Below, piece after piece: positions 19,206 through 28,517 of a stretch of DNA of 36,640 nucleotides. Each line of letters starts with the position of its first letter. Within the stretch, counting starts at the first letter, position 1. Origin of the DNA: Acidobacteriota bacterium (lineage in GTDB: Bacteria > Acidobacteriota > Terriglobia > Bryobacterales > Bryobacteraceae); the NCBI GenBank assembly GCA_003223115.1, contig QHXW01000212.1, positions 1 through 36,640 of the forward strand. Direction: 5' to 3'. The notes under the pieces are model-generated. The model saw nothing but the letters and a program-made list of their open reading frames with translations. It was not told the DNA's origin and searched no databases. A program made the position numbers and the translations under genes.

Positions 19206-19271
19206 ACCTCCAAATTCTACAACCTATCGGCGTAGAAAGCCGGTCAGGGACTACTGCGTATTGTGAGGGTG

Positions 19272-19301
19272 TTCGGACCTGTTGGCAGAAACCGGTATAC
19301 T
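19272..19301 (+). promoter_or_regulatory. Possible sigma-70 promoter for the signal-peptidase-like gene
   Basis: TTCGGA at 19272-19277 and TATACT at 19296-19301 are 18 bases apart. Transcription would start near 19308, only about 11 bases before ATG 19319. The absence of a Shine-Dalgarno sequence before that ATG fits a nearly leaderless message. This is by eye only. Confidence 0.35.
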
Positions 19302-19318
19302 ACCTGCGGATTGTATAA

Positions 19319-20281
19319 ATGGTAATCCAGCCTAAGATTCCGCGGATCGCGGCCATTGTTGCTTTTGTGCTTGCCGCAGGTTTTGTCTTTGCCGCGGTCA
19401 CGGGGCCGATCATCATCCTTCCCTGGGCTTTGCTCCCGTTATTTGCAGGCATCGGAATCATGCGAAGGCGAGTGTGGAGTGCCTATGGATTCGGCCTGTA
19501 TTTATTGGCGCAGCTTCTTCCTTTCCTCCTCACCCTTTTCCGTACTAGCAACGGGGCGGCGCCGCAAGGATTGATCGCGTCAGCCGTGCGGGCCGTGCTT
19601 CTAGGCTCTTTGTTTCTTCTCGCGGGAAGATCATTAGCGGCGGCGGGAGCCGAACGAGGCCGGGCATTTCCTTGGATCGCAGTTTCAGCTTTGGTCACCG
19701 TGCCATCTTTTTTCGTTCAGGCATTTGTGATCCCAACGGGTGCGATGGAGGACACAATTCTTATAGGCGATCGCATTCTGGTTCAGCGCTTCCCAAGACC
19801 CAGTCCTTCCCGCGGAGCCTTGATCGTGCACCTCTACCCGGTGGATCGACGGCAGATATTTGTGAAGCGCGTCATCGGCGTTCCAGGAGACCACATCCGA
19901 ATTTCGAAGAAGATTGTTTACCGGAACGGAGCCCCGCTAAAAGAGCCGTACGCAGTCCACAAAACCGATTACGAGGATTCTTACCGGGATAATTTTCCAA
20001 GCGGGCCGAATGTTCAGCTTGCCGCTCCCACACTCGAAATGCTCCACACGAACGTCGTGAATGGCGAGGTCGTTGTGCCAGACGGAAGCTACTTTGTTCT
20101 CGGAGATAATCGAGATCAGTCATTAGATAGTCGATATTGGGCCTTTGTTCCTGCCGCCGACGTTATCGGCAAACCCCTGTTGATCTATGATTCCGCCGAT
20201 CAACCAGGTGAAGACGTGCTGAGTGGGAAGCTTTTCGCGCCGCACCGGACCAGGTGGCGCCGGCTTTTCAAGTTGCTGTAG
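19319..20281 (+). CDS. lepB: Signal peptidase I-like membrane protein lacking the catalytic serine
   Basis: 320 residues. About four hydrophobic helices occupy residues 10-130, then the S26 domain. Box B, normally PSGSM, reads PTGAM at 139-143: the nucleophile position is Ala142 (codon GCG at 19742-19744). The general-base Lys is present at 183 in FVKRVIGVPGD, and box E is complete (GDNRDQSLDSRYW, 262-274). In the family the Ser/Lys pair cleaves signal peptides on the outer face of the inner membrane. Without the Ser the protein should not cleave by the known mechanism; it may be a non-catalytic paralog or use another residue. The frame is open. A broken DUF2007-like gene follows 38 bases downstream. 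The organism presumably has another LepB elsewhere. Confidence 0.85.
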   Translation: MVIQPKIPRIAAIVAFVLAAGFVFAAVTGPIIILPWALLPLFAGIGIMRRRVWSAYGFGLYLLAQLLPFLLTLFRTSNGAAPQGLIASAVRAVLLGSLFLLAGRSLAAAGAERGRAFPWIAVSALVTVPSFFVQAFVIPTGAMEDTILIGDRILVQRFPRPSPSRGALIVHLYPVDRRQIFVKRVIGVPGDHIRISKKIVYRNGAPLKEPYAVHKTDYEDSYRDNFPSGPNVQLAAPTLEMLHTNVVNGEVVVPDGSYFVLGDNRDQSLDSRYWAFVPAADVIGKPLLIYDSADQPGEDVLSGKLFAPHRTRWRRLFKLL

Positions 20282-20318
20282 ATTGACAGGCACATCCGCG
20301 AGCGAGTGAGGGAATCCA

Positions 20319-20976
20319 TTGCAGGTCGACCCGGAATATCTACGCCAACACATGAGCGGTTGTCCGACGAAGCTATCCTGGAAGTCAATCGGACTGATTT
20401 GGTCGAAGTTGCGCAGAAGTGTGACGACGAGGAATTGAGCCGTAGAGGACTCGACGAGCAGCAGCACAATGCTCGTCTGGAAAGCCGCGTCATTTCCGGC
20501 CCGTCGAGTGCGGCGGATGAAGAAGAAGTGGCCGTTGACGAAACAGCCGCGGCAGGAGACAAGCCGGCCTGGATCGAAGAAGCGGCTTGCGTCTGTTCAT
20601 ACAGCGTCCACCCCGGACAGCACCTCGCCCCCCGAATGTGAGAACGCGCGCGATGTCCTGCAGGCTGCCGGAATTCCGTGCTACTTGGAGTTACATGAGA
20701 TCGAGAAGCGCAACTCGCCCGAGCCGACGCATGACTGGCGGGTTCTGGTCCCGGGCAAACTCAACTTGAGAGCCACCAGTGTGCTGGATCAAGAGATTTT
20801 CAACCCGGAGATCGAAGCCCAATGGAGAGCGCATCTAGAAGAAGCTCTCTGATGCTGAGCTTCGCGCGCCGACTCCGAGAATGGCGTATGGCGGCCTGTT
20901 TGACCGAATCGAGCGCGTAGCAAGAGCATACGAGGAAGAGATGGCCCGTTGCGGAATGAAGCCGGAATCAGGTTAG
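20319..20976 (+). pseudogene. DUF2007-like signal-transducing protein, frameshifted
   Basis: Starting near TTG 20319 (GAGGG upstream), the reading goes QVDPEYLRQHMSG, shifts near 20357 to LSDEAILEVNRTDLVEVAQK, and continues to CVCSYSVHPGQHLAP. It shifts again in a C6 run at 20628-20633 to NARDVLQAAGIPCYLELHEI, the DUF2007-type core with the AGIPCYL motif. A last shift near 20850 leads to FDRIERVARAYEEEMARCGM and TAG at 20974-20976. The intact protein would be about 218 residues, cytosolic. It sits 38 bases after the signal-peptidase-like gene and may share its message. Three frame changes in 650 bases suggest it is dead. Function of the family is unknown. Confidence 0.6.
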
Positions 20977-21090
20977 CGAGTCACTTTCTCCTTACCGATG
21001 GCGGCGTGACGCGACGGCAGATGTGCCAGGAAGGTTCCGCTGGTAGGAAACGTAACGCCGGATTCCCGTCGCTCGCGCCTGCTGTGCGCT

Positions 21091-21942
21091 TCACTTTTTA
21101 ACGGACACCCAGATCTCGAGACCGCCCATTCCGGTGGTGGCGTCAAAATTTTCGCCGTAAAGCTCAAACTTCGGACCGTCAGCCACCTCATTTCCTGATT
21201 CCGGCAGCCACTTGTTCCAGATGGTGAACCAGGTGCGCCGAATCGCAGAAATGTGGTCGCGATGAAAGAACACCGCATATCGTTGTTCGGGAATCCTCAG
21301 GCGGCTCAATTCCGGCGGAACCCTGGAAAAGTCCGATACTTCGACGCTGCACATGTATTCCGTGTTGCCCGCGTCGTCGCTATTACAAGCACGCCATAAG
21401 CTGTCCGGCCGACCTGTCCGGGGATATTGCCCAGGTACGGAGAAAATCGCTGCCATTGCGCGGGGATGCCCGCACTGGTCTCGGCGGTGTAGCGCTCGCC
21501 CAATCCTGCGATGAGCAATGTCCTGCCGTTTACAAGGCGCGGCGGTTCAAGGTTGGTGAGTATTGTTTCATCCATTTTGATCGGCTCCAGGAGTTTGATG
21601 TTGTCCAGATTGCCTTGTGCGCGAATCATTTCGGGCGTGAGACCGAACTGATCACGAAACGCGCGAGTGAAAGCCTCGTGAGAGCCATATCCCGCCTCAA
21701 GCGCGATAGAGAAGATATCCGGCGCTCCGCTCGCGAGACACCGGGCGGCCTCGGTCAGCCGGCGGCCCCGCACATAACGCATAACCGAAAGGCCGGTCGC
21801 GATGCCAAAGACTTGCGACATATGGTAGCGCGACACGCCGCTGGTAGCGCGACACGCCGCCGCTTTTCGCGATGTCTTCCAGGGTGATCTCTTGCGCGAA
21901 GTGGCTCTCAATGAACCAGAGCGCTTTTCCCACGGGGTTCAT
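21091..21942 (-). pseudogene. AraC-family regulator with GyrI-like ligand domain, disrupted
   Basis: ATG 21942 begins MNPVGKALWFIESHFAQEIT, the first AraC helix-turn-helix. A 19-bp tandem duplication (21823-21860) then shifts the frame in the middle of it. With one copy removed the reading continues GGVSRYHMSQVFGIATGLSV and the second HTH (IALEAGYGSHEAFTRAFRDQ, FGLTPEMIR). The C-terminal half is a GyrI-like effector-binding domain (AVFFHRDHISAIRRTWFTIW), reached after another one-base loss near 21384, and ends WVSVKK at 21091. Intact members are about 280 residues, bind a small molecule and switch neighbouring genes. No obvious target is adjacent. It is downstream of, and on the same strand as, rapZ. 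Confidence 0.8.
21823..21860. repeat. Perfect 19-bp tandem duplication inside the AraC gene
   Basis: The unit tggtagcgcgacacgccgc is at 21823-21841 and 21842-21860. Nineteen is not a multiple of three, so gain or loss of one copy turns the regulator frame off or on at this point. Confidence 0.93.
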
Positions 21943-22063
21943 GCTGGCTCCTCACATCAGCACGGAACCAGAGTACCCACTTTCTCGTGCAGTTCACTTG
22001 ATCGAAATGGGGGTGGCTCCCACAAGAAGGTCCATTGGGTGAGTCACTCGCTCGAACCGCTCT

Positions 22064-23035
22064 TTACACCGGCTTCGAGAGATCGCGGTGCGTAACCTTC
22101 ACGCGATAGCCGGCATCGGACAGATGTTTGCGGATCTGGTCCGTAATCATGACCGAGCGATGATGGCCTCCGGTGCACCCGAAAGCGATGGTCAGATAAC
22201 TTTTGCCTTCGCGGATATAGTGCGGCAGCAAGTAGACCAGAAGCTCTGAAATGCGATCGATGAATTCGATGGTCTGTGGAAATGAACGGATATAGCGCGC
22301 CACGCTGGGATGCCGGCCGGTGAGTTTCTTGAAACGGGGAATGTAATTGGGGTTGGGAAGAAAGCGGACATCGAAGACCAGATCGCTATCGGTGGGAATG
22401 CCGTGTCGATAGCCGAAGCTGGTCAAGTAGATCATGATCTTGGATTCTTCTTTGGCGCCGCGAAACTTTTCCTTGATGAAATCCCTGAGCTCGTGGACCG
22501 TGAACTTGGAAGTGTTGACGGTGAGATCGGCCAGGCGCCGGATGGGCGCAAGCAGTTGCCGCTCCAGACTAATGCTCTTGGCGATGGACTGCTCATTGCC
22601 GAGCGGATGTGGGCGGCGCGTTTCACTGAATCGCCGCGTGATGGTTTCGTCGTCCGCTTCCAGGAACAGCAGGCTGGTGGGAATTTCGCGGCGGATACGC
22701 GCATAGATGGAAGGGAATCGCTTGAGGCTCAGCCCTTCGCGAATATCCACTACCAGGGCGGCGAAACGAATGCTAGAGGAGTCCCGGGTCAGCTCGGCGA
22801 ATTTCGGGATGAGCCCGATGGGCAGGTTGTCCACCGAGTAATAGCCGAGATCTTCAAAAACCTTGAGGACCGATCCTTTGCCCGAGCCGCTCAAACCGGT
22901 GATGATCACCAATTGCGCGTTGGGAGCGGGCCGTTTCCGGCGTTTTCGAGAATTTGGAGCGTCGTTCGCCGGATTCGGTTCCGCCTGGTGTTTGACCAGG
23001 GGTTGCCTGGAGCCACGACCGCTCTTGGGAGGCAT
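22064..23035 (-). CDS. rapZ: RNase adapter / nucleotide-binding protein RapZ (YvcJ family)
   Basis: 323 residues. The Walker A motif GLSGSGKG is at 47-54, preceded by a basic 40-residue extension rich in Lys/Arg. Family blocks follow: ALVVDIREG near 94, LLFLEADDETITRRFSETRR, and the C-terminal domain with AFGCTGGHHRSV. In E. coli RapZ tunes GlcN-6-P synthase by guiding RNase E to the small RNA GlmZ; in other phyla it binds nucleotides and metabolites with less defined roles. It is the last gene of the lptCA-lptB-rpoN-hpf-rapZ cluster, six bases after hpf, so translation is probably coupled. The ptsN gene often found between hpf and rapZ is absent. ATG 23035 is used; a shorter start would lose only the extension. 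Confidence 0.95.
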   Translation of the reverse strand: MPPKSGRGSRQPLVKHQAEPNPANDAPNSRKRRKRPAPNAQLVIITGLSGSGKGSVLKVFEDLGYYSVDNLPIGLIPKFAELTRDSSSIRFAALVVDIREGLSLKRFPSIYARIRREIPTSLLFLEADDETITRRFSETRRPHPLGNEQSIAKSISLERQLLAPIRRLADLTVNTSKFTVHELRDFIKEKFRGAKEESKIMIYLTSFGYRHGIPTDSDLVFDVRFLPNPNYIPRFKKLTGRHPSVARYIRSFPQTIEFIDRISELLVYLLPHYIREGKSYLTIAFGCTGGHHRSVMITDQIRKHLSDAGYRVKVTHRDLSKPV

Positions 23036-23041
23036 TCCGCG

Positions 23042-23584
23042 TCAGGCTTCCACGAGGTCGAAATGACCGTCCCGGCGCCGTACGAGCACTGCCAGCCGGT
23101 CTGTCCCGGCATCGCGGTATACCAGGTAGTCGCGGCCTTGTTCCATCTCGAGCAGCGCTTCATCAAGAGTCATAGGCTTGCGGTGCTGATGATGATTGAT
23201 GCGAAAGACTTTTTTTTCTTCCTCACCTTCTCCCCCAGCGCCGGCCACCGTTTCGGCTTCAGATTCCTCAGCGCGCTTGCGCGGCGTGCGTTTGGTATCG
23301 CGCCATTTGGCACGCACCTTGATTGCCTGCTTCTCGAGTTTCTGAATGGCGGCGTGGATGGAGTTGAACAAGTCCGCATCCTCCGCGATTCCCACCAGCG
23401 GATGATTGTGATAGTTCACATTGATTTCTGTCCGGTGCAAGTGGCGCTCGATCGACAGGATGACGTGAGCTTCACGCTCATCTTTGCCGTCGAGAAGTTT
23501 CCCCAACTTGGCGAATTGGGCCTGGATCTTGCGAAGCTGCGCTGGAGCCAGTTCCACTTTTCTGCCTGTGTAGGTGATTCGCAT
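23042..23584 (-). CDS. hpf: Ribosome hibernation promoting factor, long form
   Basis: 180 residues. Residues 1-95 are the HPF/YfiA beta-alpha fold that binds the 30S decoding site (MRITYTGRKVELAPAQ, INVNYHNHPLVGIAEDADLF). A charged Glu-rich linker follows (about 105-127). Residues 128-180 are the C-terminal dimerisation domain (KPMTLDEALLEMEQGRDYLV, then FRDAGT-like and RRDGHFDLVEA). Long HPF forms 100S ribosome dimers during starvation. It is 30 bases downstream of rpoN and overlaps in spacing with rapZ. The gene holds an A8 run (23210-23217 on plus) that is in frame, evidence that homopolymers here are read correctly. ATG 23584 fits the family start. Confidence 0.95.
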   Translation of the reverse strand: MRITYTGRKVELAPAQLRKIQAQFAKLGKLLDGKDEREAHVILSIERHLHRTEINVNYHNHPLVGIAEDADLFNSIHAAIQKLEKQAIKVRAKWRDTKRTPRKRAEESEAETVAGAGGEGEEEKKVFRINHHQHRKPMTLDEALLEMEQGRDYLVYRDAGTDRLAVLVRRRDGHFDLVEA

Positions 23585-23614
23585 GGCGTGGACTCCGCTT
23601 GAAGCGACGCCCGG

Positions 23615-25216
23615 TCAGGTCCGCAGACGGCGCTGGTGCGTCGAGGGGATCTTCATATCTTCGCGGTACTTGGCGACCGTGCGCCGCGTGACCTGAATGC
23701 CGGATGCCTGCAGCATGGCAGTGATCTGCTCGTCGGTGAGCGGATGAACGGCGTCCTCCTCCTCAATCATTTTCTTGACGCGGCGTTTCAACAGCAAGAG
23801 CGGGGTGCCGCTCCCCGAAGGTCCCTGGACAGCCTCAGAAAAGAAGTATCGCAGCTCAAAAACACCCTGAGGCGTGTGCACGTACTTATTGGCGACGGCG
23901 CGGCTCACGGTGGAGGGGTGCACGCCGACCTCCTCGGCCACTTCCTTGATCATCATGGGTTTCAGATAATCCAGGCCCTGCGCCAGGAAATCACCCTGCC
24001 GCCGCACAATGCTCTCGCAAACTTTCAAGATGGTCTGCTTGCGCTGCTCGATATTCTTCATCAACTGAATGGCCGACGTATACCGCTCGCGCACGTAGTC
24101 GCGAACTTCCTTAGTGGCTCCATTGTCGCGATCCAGCATTTTGCGGTATTGCGAATTCAGGCGCAGCTGCGGGATTTCTTCGTCGTTCATCTGGATGACC
24201 CACTGGTCGCCGTCCTTGATGAAATAAACATCGGGCTCAATGATGCGGGCGCCCGGACCGGAGTAGCGCAGGCCGGGCCGCGGATTCAGGCGCTTGACCA
24301 CCTTGACCGCGATTTCAATGTGCTCGGCGGGGCGGCCTAAAACCTTGGCCAGTTCGCGGTATTGGCGGGTCTCGAGCAACCGCAGGTGGTTCGCCACGAT
24401 CTGCCAGGCGACACTCCCTTTAGCGTTGCGGCTTTCCAATTGGAGCATCAGGCACTCGCGTAAATCGCGCGCACCCACTCCGGCGGGCTCGAGTGAATGC
24501 ACCGCCTTCAAAGCCTCATCGAGCTGCTCGCGGGTTTGGTCTCCCATGGCCGCCATCTCGTCCAGAGACGCCGTCAGGTAGCCATCCTCATCCAGGTTGC
24601 CGATGATCATCTCGGCGGCCTCGCGAATCTCGTCCGAGATAAGGCTGACGCTCAATTGCGACCGCAGATGATCCACCAGCGTGAGCGGCGCCGACAGGAA
24701 CATCTCAAAAGAGGGTTTCTCGACGGATTCGGCGGCGGGACTCTTGTAGCCCGGATCTAGGTATTCATCGAAGAACGATCCGAAATCGATCTCCTCGAAC
24801 GGGTCTGCGGTGGGGGCGGTCTCGGTGCTTAGAGGCAGGACGGTATCGAGCGGCGCCACTCCTTCGGCCACATCGGCGGCAGTGTCCGCGCTCAGCGTCG
24901 ACGTCGCCATGGGCTGCGTCATGTCGCCGGAACTGGATTCAGCCTCCCCGTCCATCAGCGGCCGGTCGGCTATGTGGTTCACGATGGCGCCCGGCTCCGC
25001 ATCCGCCTCCAGCAGGGGCTGCAGCTCCTCGGGGCTGATCTCTTCGGTACCGTCGGCGGTTTCTTCCAGGACCGGATTATCCACGATCTCCTGGTTGATC
25101 ATCTCCTTCAGTTCCAGACGGTTCAGTTGCAGAACCGTGACCATCTGGACCAATCCCGGGGTAAGGATTTGCTTCTGCGAAACCTTTAACTGGAGTTTTG
25201 GCGAAAGCAAACTCAT
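23615..25216 (-). CDS. rpoN: RNA polymerase sigma-54 factor
   Basis: 533 residues from ATG 25216, chosen over ATG 25228 because GGAG lies six bases before it and it gives the standard start MSLLSPKLQLKVSQKQIL. Region I is Gln/Leu-rich (LTPGLVQMVTVLQLNRLELK). Region II is acidic, about residues 55-130. The core-binding domain follows, then the helix-turn-helix (VAEEVGVHPSTVSRAVANKY), and the RpoN box RRTVAKYRE near the C-terminus recognises the -24 element. Sigma-54 needs an AAA+ activator; none is in the window. It is second to last of the conserved envelope operon and 116 bases after lptB, a gap that may hold its own promoter. Confidence 0.97.
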   Translation of the reverse strand: MSLLSPKLQLKVSQKQILTPGLVQMVTVLQLNRLELKEMINQEIVDNPVLEETADGTEEISPEELQPLLEADAEPGAIVNHIADRPLMDGEAESSSGDMTQPMATSTLSADTAADVAEGVAPLDTVLPLSTETAPTADPFEEIDFGSFFDEYLDPGYKSPAAESVEKPSFEMFLSAPLTLVDHLRSQLSVSLISDEIREAAEMIIGNLDEDGYLTASLDEMAAMGDQTREQLDEALKAVHSLEPAGVGARDLRECLMLQLESRNAKGSVAWQIVANHLRLLETRQYRELAKVLGRPAEHIEIAVKVVKRLNPRPGLRYSGPGARIIEPDVYFIKDGDQWVIQMNDEEIPQLRLNSQYRKMLDRDNGATKEVRDYVRERYTSAIQLMKNIEQRKQTILKVCESIVRRQGDFLAQGLDYLKPMMIKEVAEEVGVHPSTVSRAVANKYVHTPQGVFELRYFFSEAVQGPSGSGTPLLLLKRRVKKMIEEEDAVHPLTDEQITAMLQASGIQVTRRTVAKYREDMKIPSTHQRRLRT

Positions 25217-25344
25217 GCCGTTCTCCATGATAACAAAAGCGCTGTGACCGGCACCCGGCCTTAACCTAAGTTAGGTACGTTTCGTGCTGGGAAGTTGTGC
25301 AAAACTCAGGTTTCAAGCAGCGCTTTGGGACGAAACCGCTCTGT

Positions 25345-26097
25345 TCAATTGGGAAACGGGACGCCGCTTTCGCCGGAGAACGTGAAAGATTCTCCCAGGT
25401 ACACGCGCTTGACTTCCGGATCGCGTCCCAGGGCTTCGGGACTGCCGGCGCGGAAGATCCGGCCGTTATTAATAATGTAGGCGCGGTCTGTGACCATCAG
25501 GGTTTCCCGCACGTTGTGATCGGTCACGAGAATGCCGATCCCGGAACGCTTCAGATCGAAGATAATGCGCTGCAGCTCGAGCACCTGTATGGGGTCGATG
25601 CCCGAGAAGGGTTCGTCGAGCAGAAGAAAACTTGGCTCAATGACAAGCGATCGTGCAATTTCCACGCGGCGCCGTTCACCGCCGGAGAGCGTGTAACCTT
25701 TATTTCGCCGAACTTTTTCGAGACCAAGCTGTTCGATGAGCCGTTCCAAACGTTCGCGTCGATCGCGGGGCCGCATGGGCAGCGTCTCGAGAATCGCCAT
25801 CAGATTGCCTTCGACGGTGAGCTTGCGGAAAACAGATGCTTCCTGCGGCAAGTAGCTGATACCTCTGCGGGCGCGCTGGAACATGGGCAATGCTGTGATG
25901 TCGCTACCGTCCAACGTGATCTTGCCTGAGTCCGGGCCGATTAATCCCACGATGATATAGAACGACGTGGTCTTGCCGGCGCCATTGGGACCCAGCAGGC
26001 CCACGACCTCACCCTGATGCACGGAGATAGACACGTCATCGACCACTTTTCGACCGCGATATGACTTGGCGATTTTGTGGGTTTCCAGCTTTCGCAT
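25345..26097 (-). CDS. lptB: LPS export ABC transporter ATP-binding protein LptB
   Basis: 250 residues. Walker [10 protein letters not shown] is at 36-44, the Q-loop [12 protein letters not shown] follows, the ABC signature LSGGERRR is at 137-144, and Walker B FLLLDEP is at 157-163, followed by FSGIDP and the H-loop region [11 protein letters not shown]. The [14 protein letters not shown] segment is typical of LptB. It powers LptFG, which pulls lipopolysaccharide from the inner membrane into the LptC-LptA bridge. It starts five bases after the stop of the fused lptCA gene, so the two are translationally linked. LptFG is not in the window. Confidence 0.97.
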   Translation of the reverse strand: MRKLETHKIAKSYRGRKVVDDVSISVHQGEVVGLLGPNGAGKTTSFYIIVGLIGPDSGKITLDGSDITALPMFQRARRGISYLPQEASVFRKLTVEGNLMAILETLPMRPRDRRERLERLIEQLGLEKVRRNKGYTLSGGERRRVEIARSLVIEPSFLLLDEPFSGIDPIQVLELQRIIFDLKRSGIGILVTDHNVRETLMVTDRAYIINNGRIFRAGSPEALGRDPEVKRVYLGESFTFSGESGVPFPN

Positions 26098-26102
26098 CTG
26101 GA

Positions 26103-28400
26103 TTATTTTCGGCGCAGTCGGCTGGTGGCGCGTTGTCCGGTCGTCCCGGATACCTGCAGCCTATCATCGTTGATGGAGTAGGTCAATTCCGCGCCGCGTG
26201 TGTAGCCGCGTTTGCTGTCTACAAGTTGCGGCTGACCGCCCCGCAGAATGATGCGCTCATCGGCGGTGTAATATTCGGCGTGCTCTCCGGTGCCTGTGCG
26301 CGTGCGATCGACCGCGGCCTGCAGAATCTCGACGTGACCGTCGGCGATAGCTTTCTCGAGACGCGACTGGCGGTCTTTTTCTTTTTCTTTGGCTGGATCA
26401 CCACTCTTGGATTCGGTCAGGAACGCGCGTAATTCGTCGGATTTCACGCGCAGGCCCGGTCGCGTGAACAACACATTTCCGGTGTAACGCGCCTGACGGT
26501 CCTGTTCGGTGTAGACCAGGCTGTCGGCTTTGACGACCACGAAAGAAGGAGCCGCATTCTGGGCCCCGGCGGCGGGCCTCACCGCGGACGAGTCTTCCGG
26601 CTTGTCAATGAACTGCGTGACCACATTCCCTGTGGCGGCCAGCAGCCGCTTCTCGCGATCGATGTCCACCTTCTGCGCCGTAATGCGGTCCGCGGCCTGC
26701 CACAACACGACGTGCCCTTCATAATGAATCTCGCGGTTGTGATTCGCGGCGGTCATGTGGTCGGCGACGGCTTCAATGGGCTGATCACCCGAAAGCATCT
26801 CGGAGCTGGAGCCGGGCTTCTTCTTGTCGGGCAAGCGGCTTGAGTTCACGTGATTTTCGGCCGCGAAATCGCCGCTTTTCTGATCGATGCGGATGTGATC
26901 GGCGGAGGTGGCTCCGGACGGATCCCAAACGCGCGCGGCAGTGTCGAGGGTCATCAGGTTTTGGGCGGCATCCATGGTCGCGCGGTTGGCTTTGGCCCGA
27001 CGGTCACCTGCCTCATAAACGAAATCGTCCCATTGCTCTAGACTTTTCATCTGCCCCGTTTTCGGCTCAAATTCAGCGAAGAGATTCTGGCTCCGCGTTT
27101 TCGAAACCTGCGCATGCTTTTTTGCCTGCTCCTCGGCGGTGGGGTCGGTTTCAGTCTGCACGGTGATGGCGCGGAAAGATTGAATCTGGTTGGCCGGCCC
27201 ATAAGTCATTCCCATGCGCACGGCTTCCACCTGGCGGCGCCGCTGGCTGGGCTGATTGGGAATGAACTCAAGCTTTCCGGGCGTGTGGGTCTGGACCATC
27301 TGGATTTCGCGCCCGCCGGACCTCATCTGAATTTCGATGGTCTCGCTGTGGAGAACGCGGGTCTCGGAAAGCTTGCCACCGGGCACCGGAAGTGGTTTCG
27401 AAATTACGGTGGAGTGGCCCATGCCCAACACTCTCTTCAACACGCTTTGGTTGTCCAGAGTTTCGAAATCCATGCTGACCATGTCGCTGGTCATGGTGGT
27501 TTCCGAGCCTTCCGAGGTTGCCACCAGGCGCGCGTTATTCTTGCCGCCCACACTTTCGGGCTCGCCCTGGTCGTTGTACGTCACGTGTAGTTCGTCGGCC
27601 GTATACTCGAGCTTTCGCTTGGGGTACTGGTCCACGCCATGGGCTTTAACGGCATCCACCTGACGGATGACGTCGTCCTTGAGTAGCACCACCGCGGATG
27701 CTGCATCCACAACCGTGTTGTCGCGGGTGAGCCGGGCCCACTGGTTGAGCCACACCGTGGACGACGCTTCTCTATAGATCAGCTCTCCGGCTTGGATCTT
27801 CATGGGCACGGCGTGAGGCCCGCGAGGCCGCCAATTCAGCTCGGCCTGGCTGCGCAGGTTCAGCTCGCGCGTGCTGGGATCGTAGGCTGCACCCACGGAT
27901 TTGCCGTCGCCATTTTCAAATGTGAAGCTGGCGGGGCGGTTCGTGTCGGCCTTGCCGGTTTTTACATCGAAGGTGACGCCGGCCGATTTGATGTGCACCA
28001 GAGGATGGGCCGGCTGGCCTTCCATCGGAACGTTGAGAGTAATCTCTACCTCACCGTCGGAGTGGAGCTTCGATTCGTTGAACTGTGCCTTGGCGCTTTT
28101 GACGAAGTTGTATGAGTTAGCCCGCTTGCTGTAAAACTTCAGCTCCACATCTTCCAGTTGGACCTGGTTGCTGTTGGCTTCCTGTGCGAGTTTTCTGGCG
28201 CTGACCTCGGCGACCGTGCGGCCTTCGTCCTTGCGCACCCAGGTGAAATTGCTGCGCACACCGCTGAGTTCGGTGGGCAGCAGGGCTGGCTTCACCGGAG
28301 CGTCTTTTTGCAGGCGTTCTTGTTGAAACCGGAAGGTGACGCCGATTCCCGCGAGGATCGCGAGAATCGCCAGCACCAGCAGCCAGCGCGTTCCTCGCAT
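26103..28400 (-). CDS. lptC: Fused LptC-LptA lipopolysaccharide transport protein
   Basis: 765 residues, far longer than LptC or LptA alone (about 190 each). One N-terminal membrane anchor ([18 protein letters not shown]) is followed by an LptC-like beta-jellyroll (residues about 40-190), a long middle of OstA-like repeats, and a C-terminal LptA/OstA segment ([58 protein letters not shown]) ending in a basic tail. The expected place is periplasmic, anchored in the inner membrane, making a pre-joined bridge for LPS. It is first in the operon with lptB. The frame is open throughout. The fusion is read directly from sequence; its use as a complete bridge is inference. Confidence 0.9.
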   Translation of the reverse strand: MRGTRWLLVLAILAILAGIGVTFRFQQERLQKDAPVKPALLPTELSGVRSNFTWVRKDEGRTVAEVSARKLAQEANSNQVQLEDVELKFYSKRANSYNFVKSAKAQFNESKLHSDGEVEITLNVPMEGQPAHPLVHIKSAGVTFDVKTGKADTNRPASFTFENGDGKSVGAAYDPSTRELNLRSQAELNWRPRGPHAVPMKIQAGELIYREASSTVWLNQWARLTRDNTVVDAASAVVLLKDDVIRQVDAVKAHGVDQYPKRKLEYTADELHVTYNDQGEPESVGGKNNARLVATSEGSETTMTSDMVSMDFETLDNQSVLKRVLGMGHSTVISKPLPVPGGKLSETRVLHSETIEIQMRSGGREIQMVQTHTPGKLEFIPNQPSQRRRQVEAVRMGMTYGPANQIQSFRAITVQTETDPTAEEQAKKHAQVSKTRSQNLFAEFEPKTGQMKSLEQWDDFVYEAGDRRAKANRATMDAAQNLMTLDTAARVWDPSGATSADHIRIDQKSGDFAAENHVNSSRLPDKKKPGSSSEMLSGDQPIEAVADHMTAANHNREIHYEGHVVLWQAADRITAQKVDIDREKRLLAATGNVVTQFIDKPEDSSAVRPAAGAQNAAPSFVVVKADSLVYTEQDRQARYTGNVLFTRPGLRVKSDELRAFLTESKSGDPAKEKEKDRQSRLEKAIADGHVEILQAAVDRTRTGTGEHAEYYTADERIILRGGQPQLVDSKRGYTRGAELTYSINDDRLQVSGTTGQRATSRLRRK

Positions 28401-28517
28401 GTAAGTTCAATACCACTATAGCAATGCGACCCGGCTCGAACCCTTTTGTAGAAATCGGACCGCGCGCGATGAACCGGCGGCGTAATCGGCCCTTCGCCGG
28501 CGCTACGATTGGAGTAA

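Noticed and set aside
19281-19300. Sigma-54 promoter (TTGGCAG) before the signal-peptidase-like gene
   Set aside because: The -12 part (TTGCA) is absent at the required spacing.
22310-23602. 430-codon plus-strand frame opposite rapZ and hpf
   Set aside because: Spans two conserved genes on the other strand; a shadow frame.
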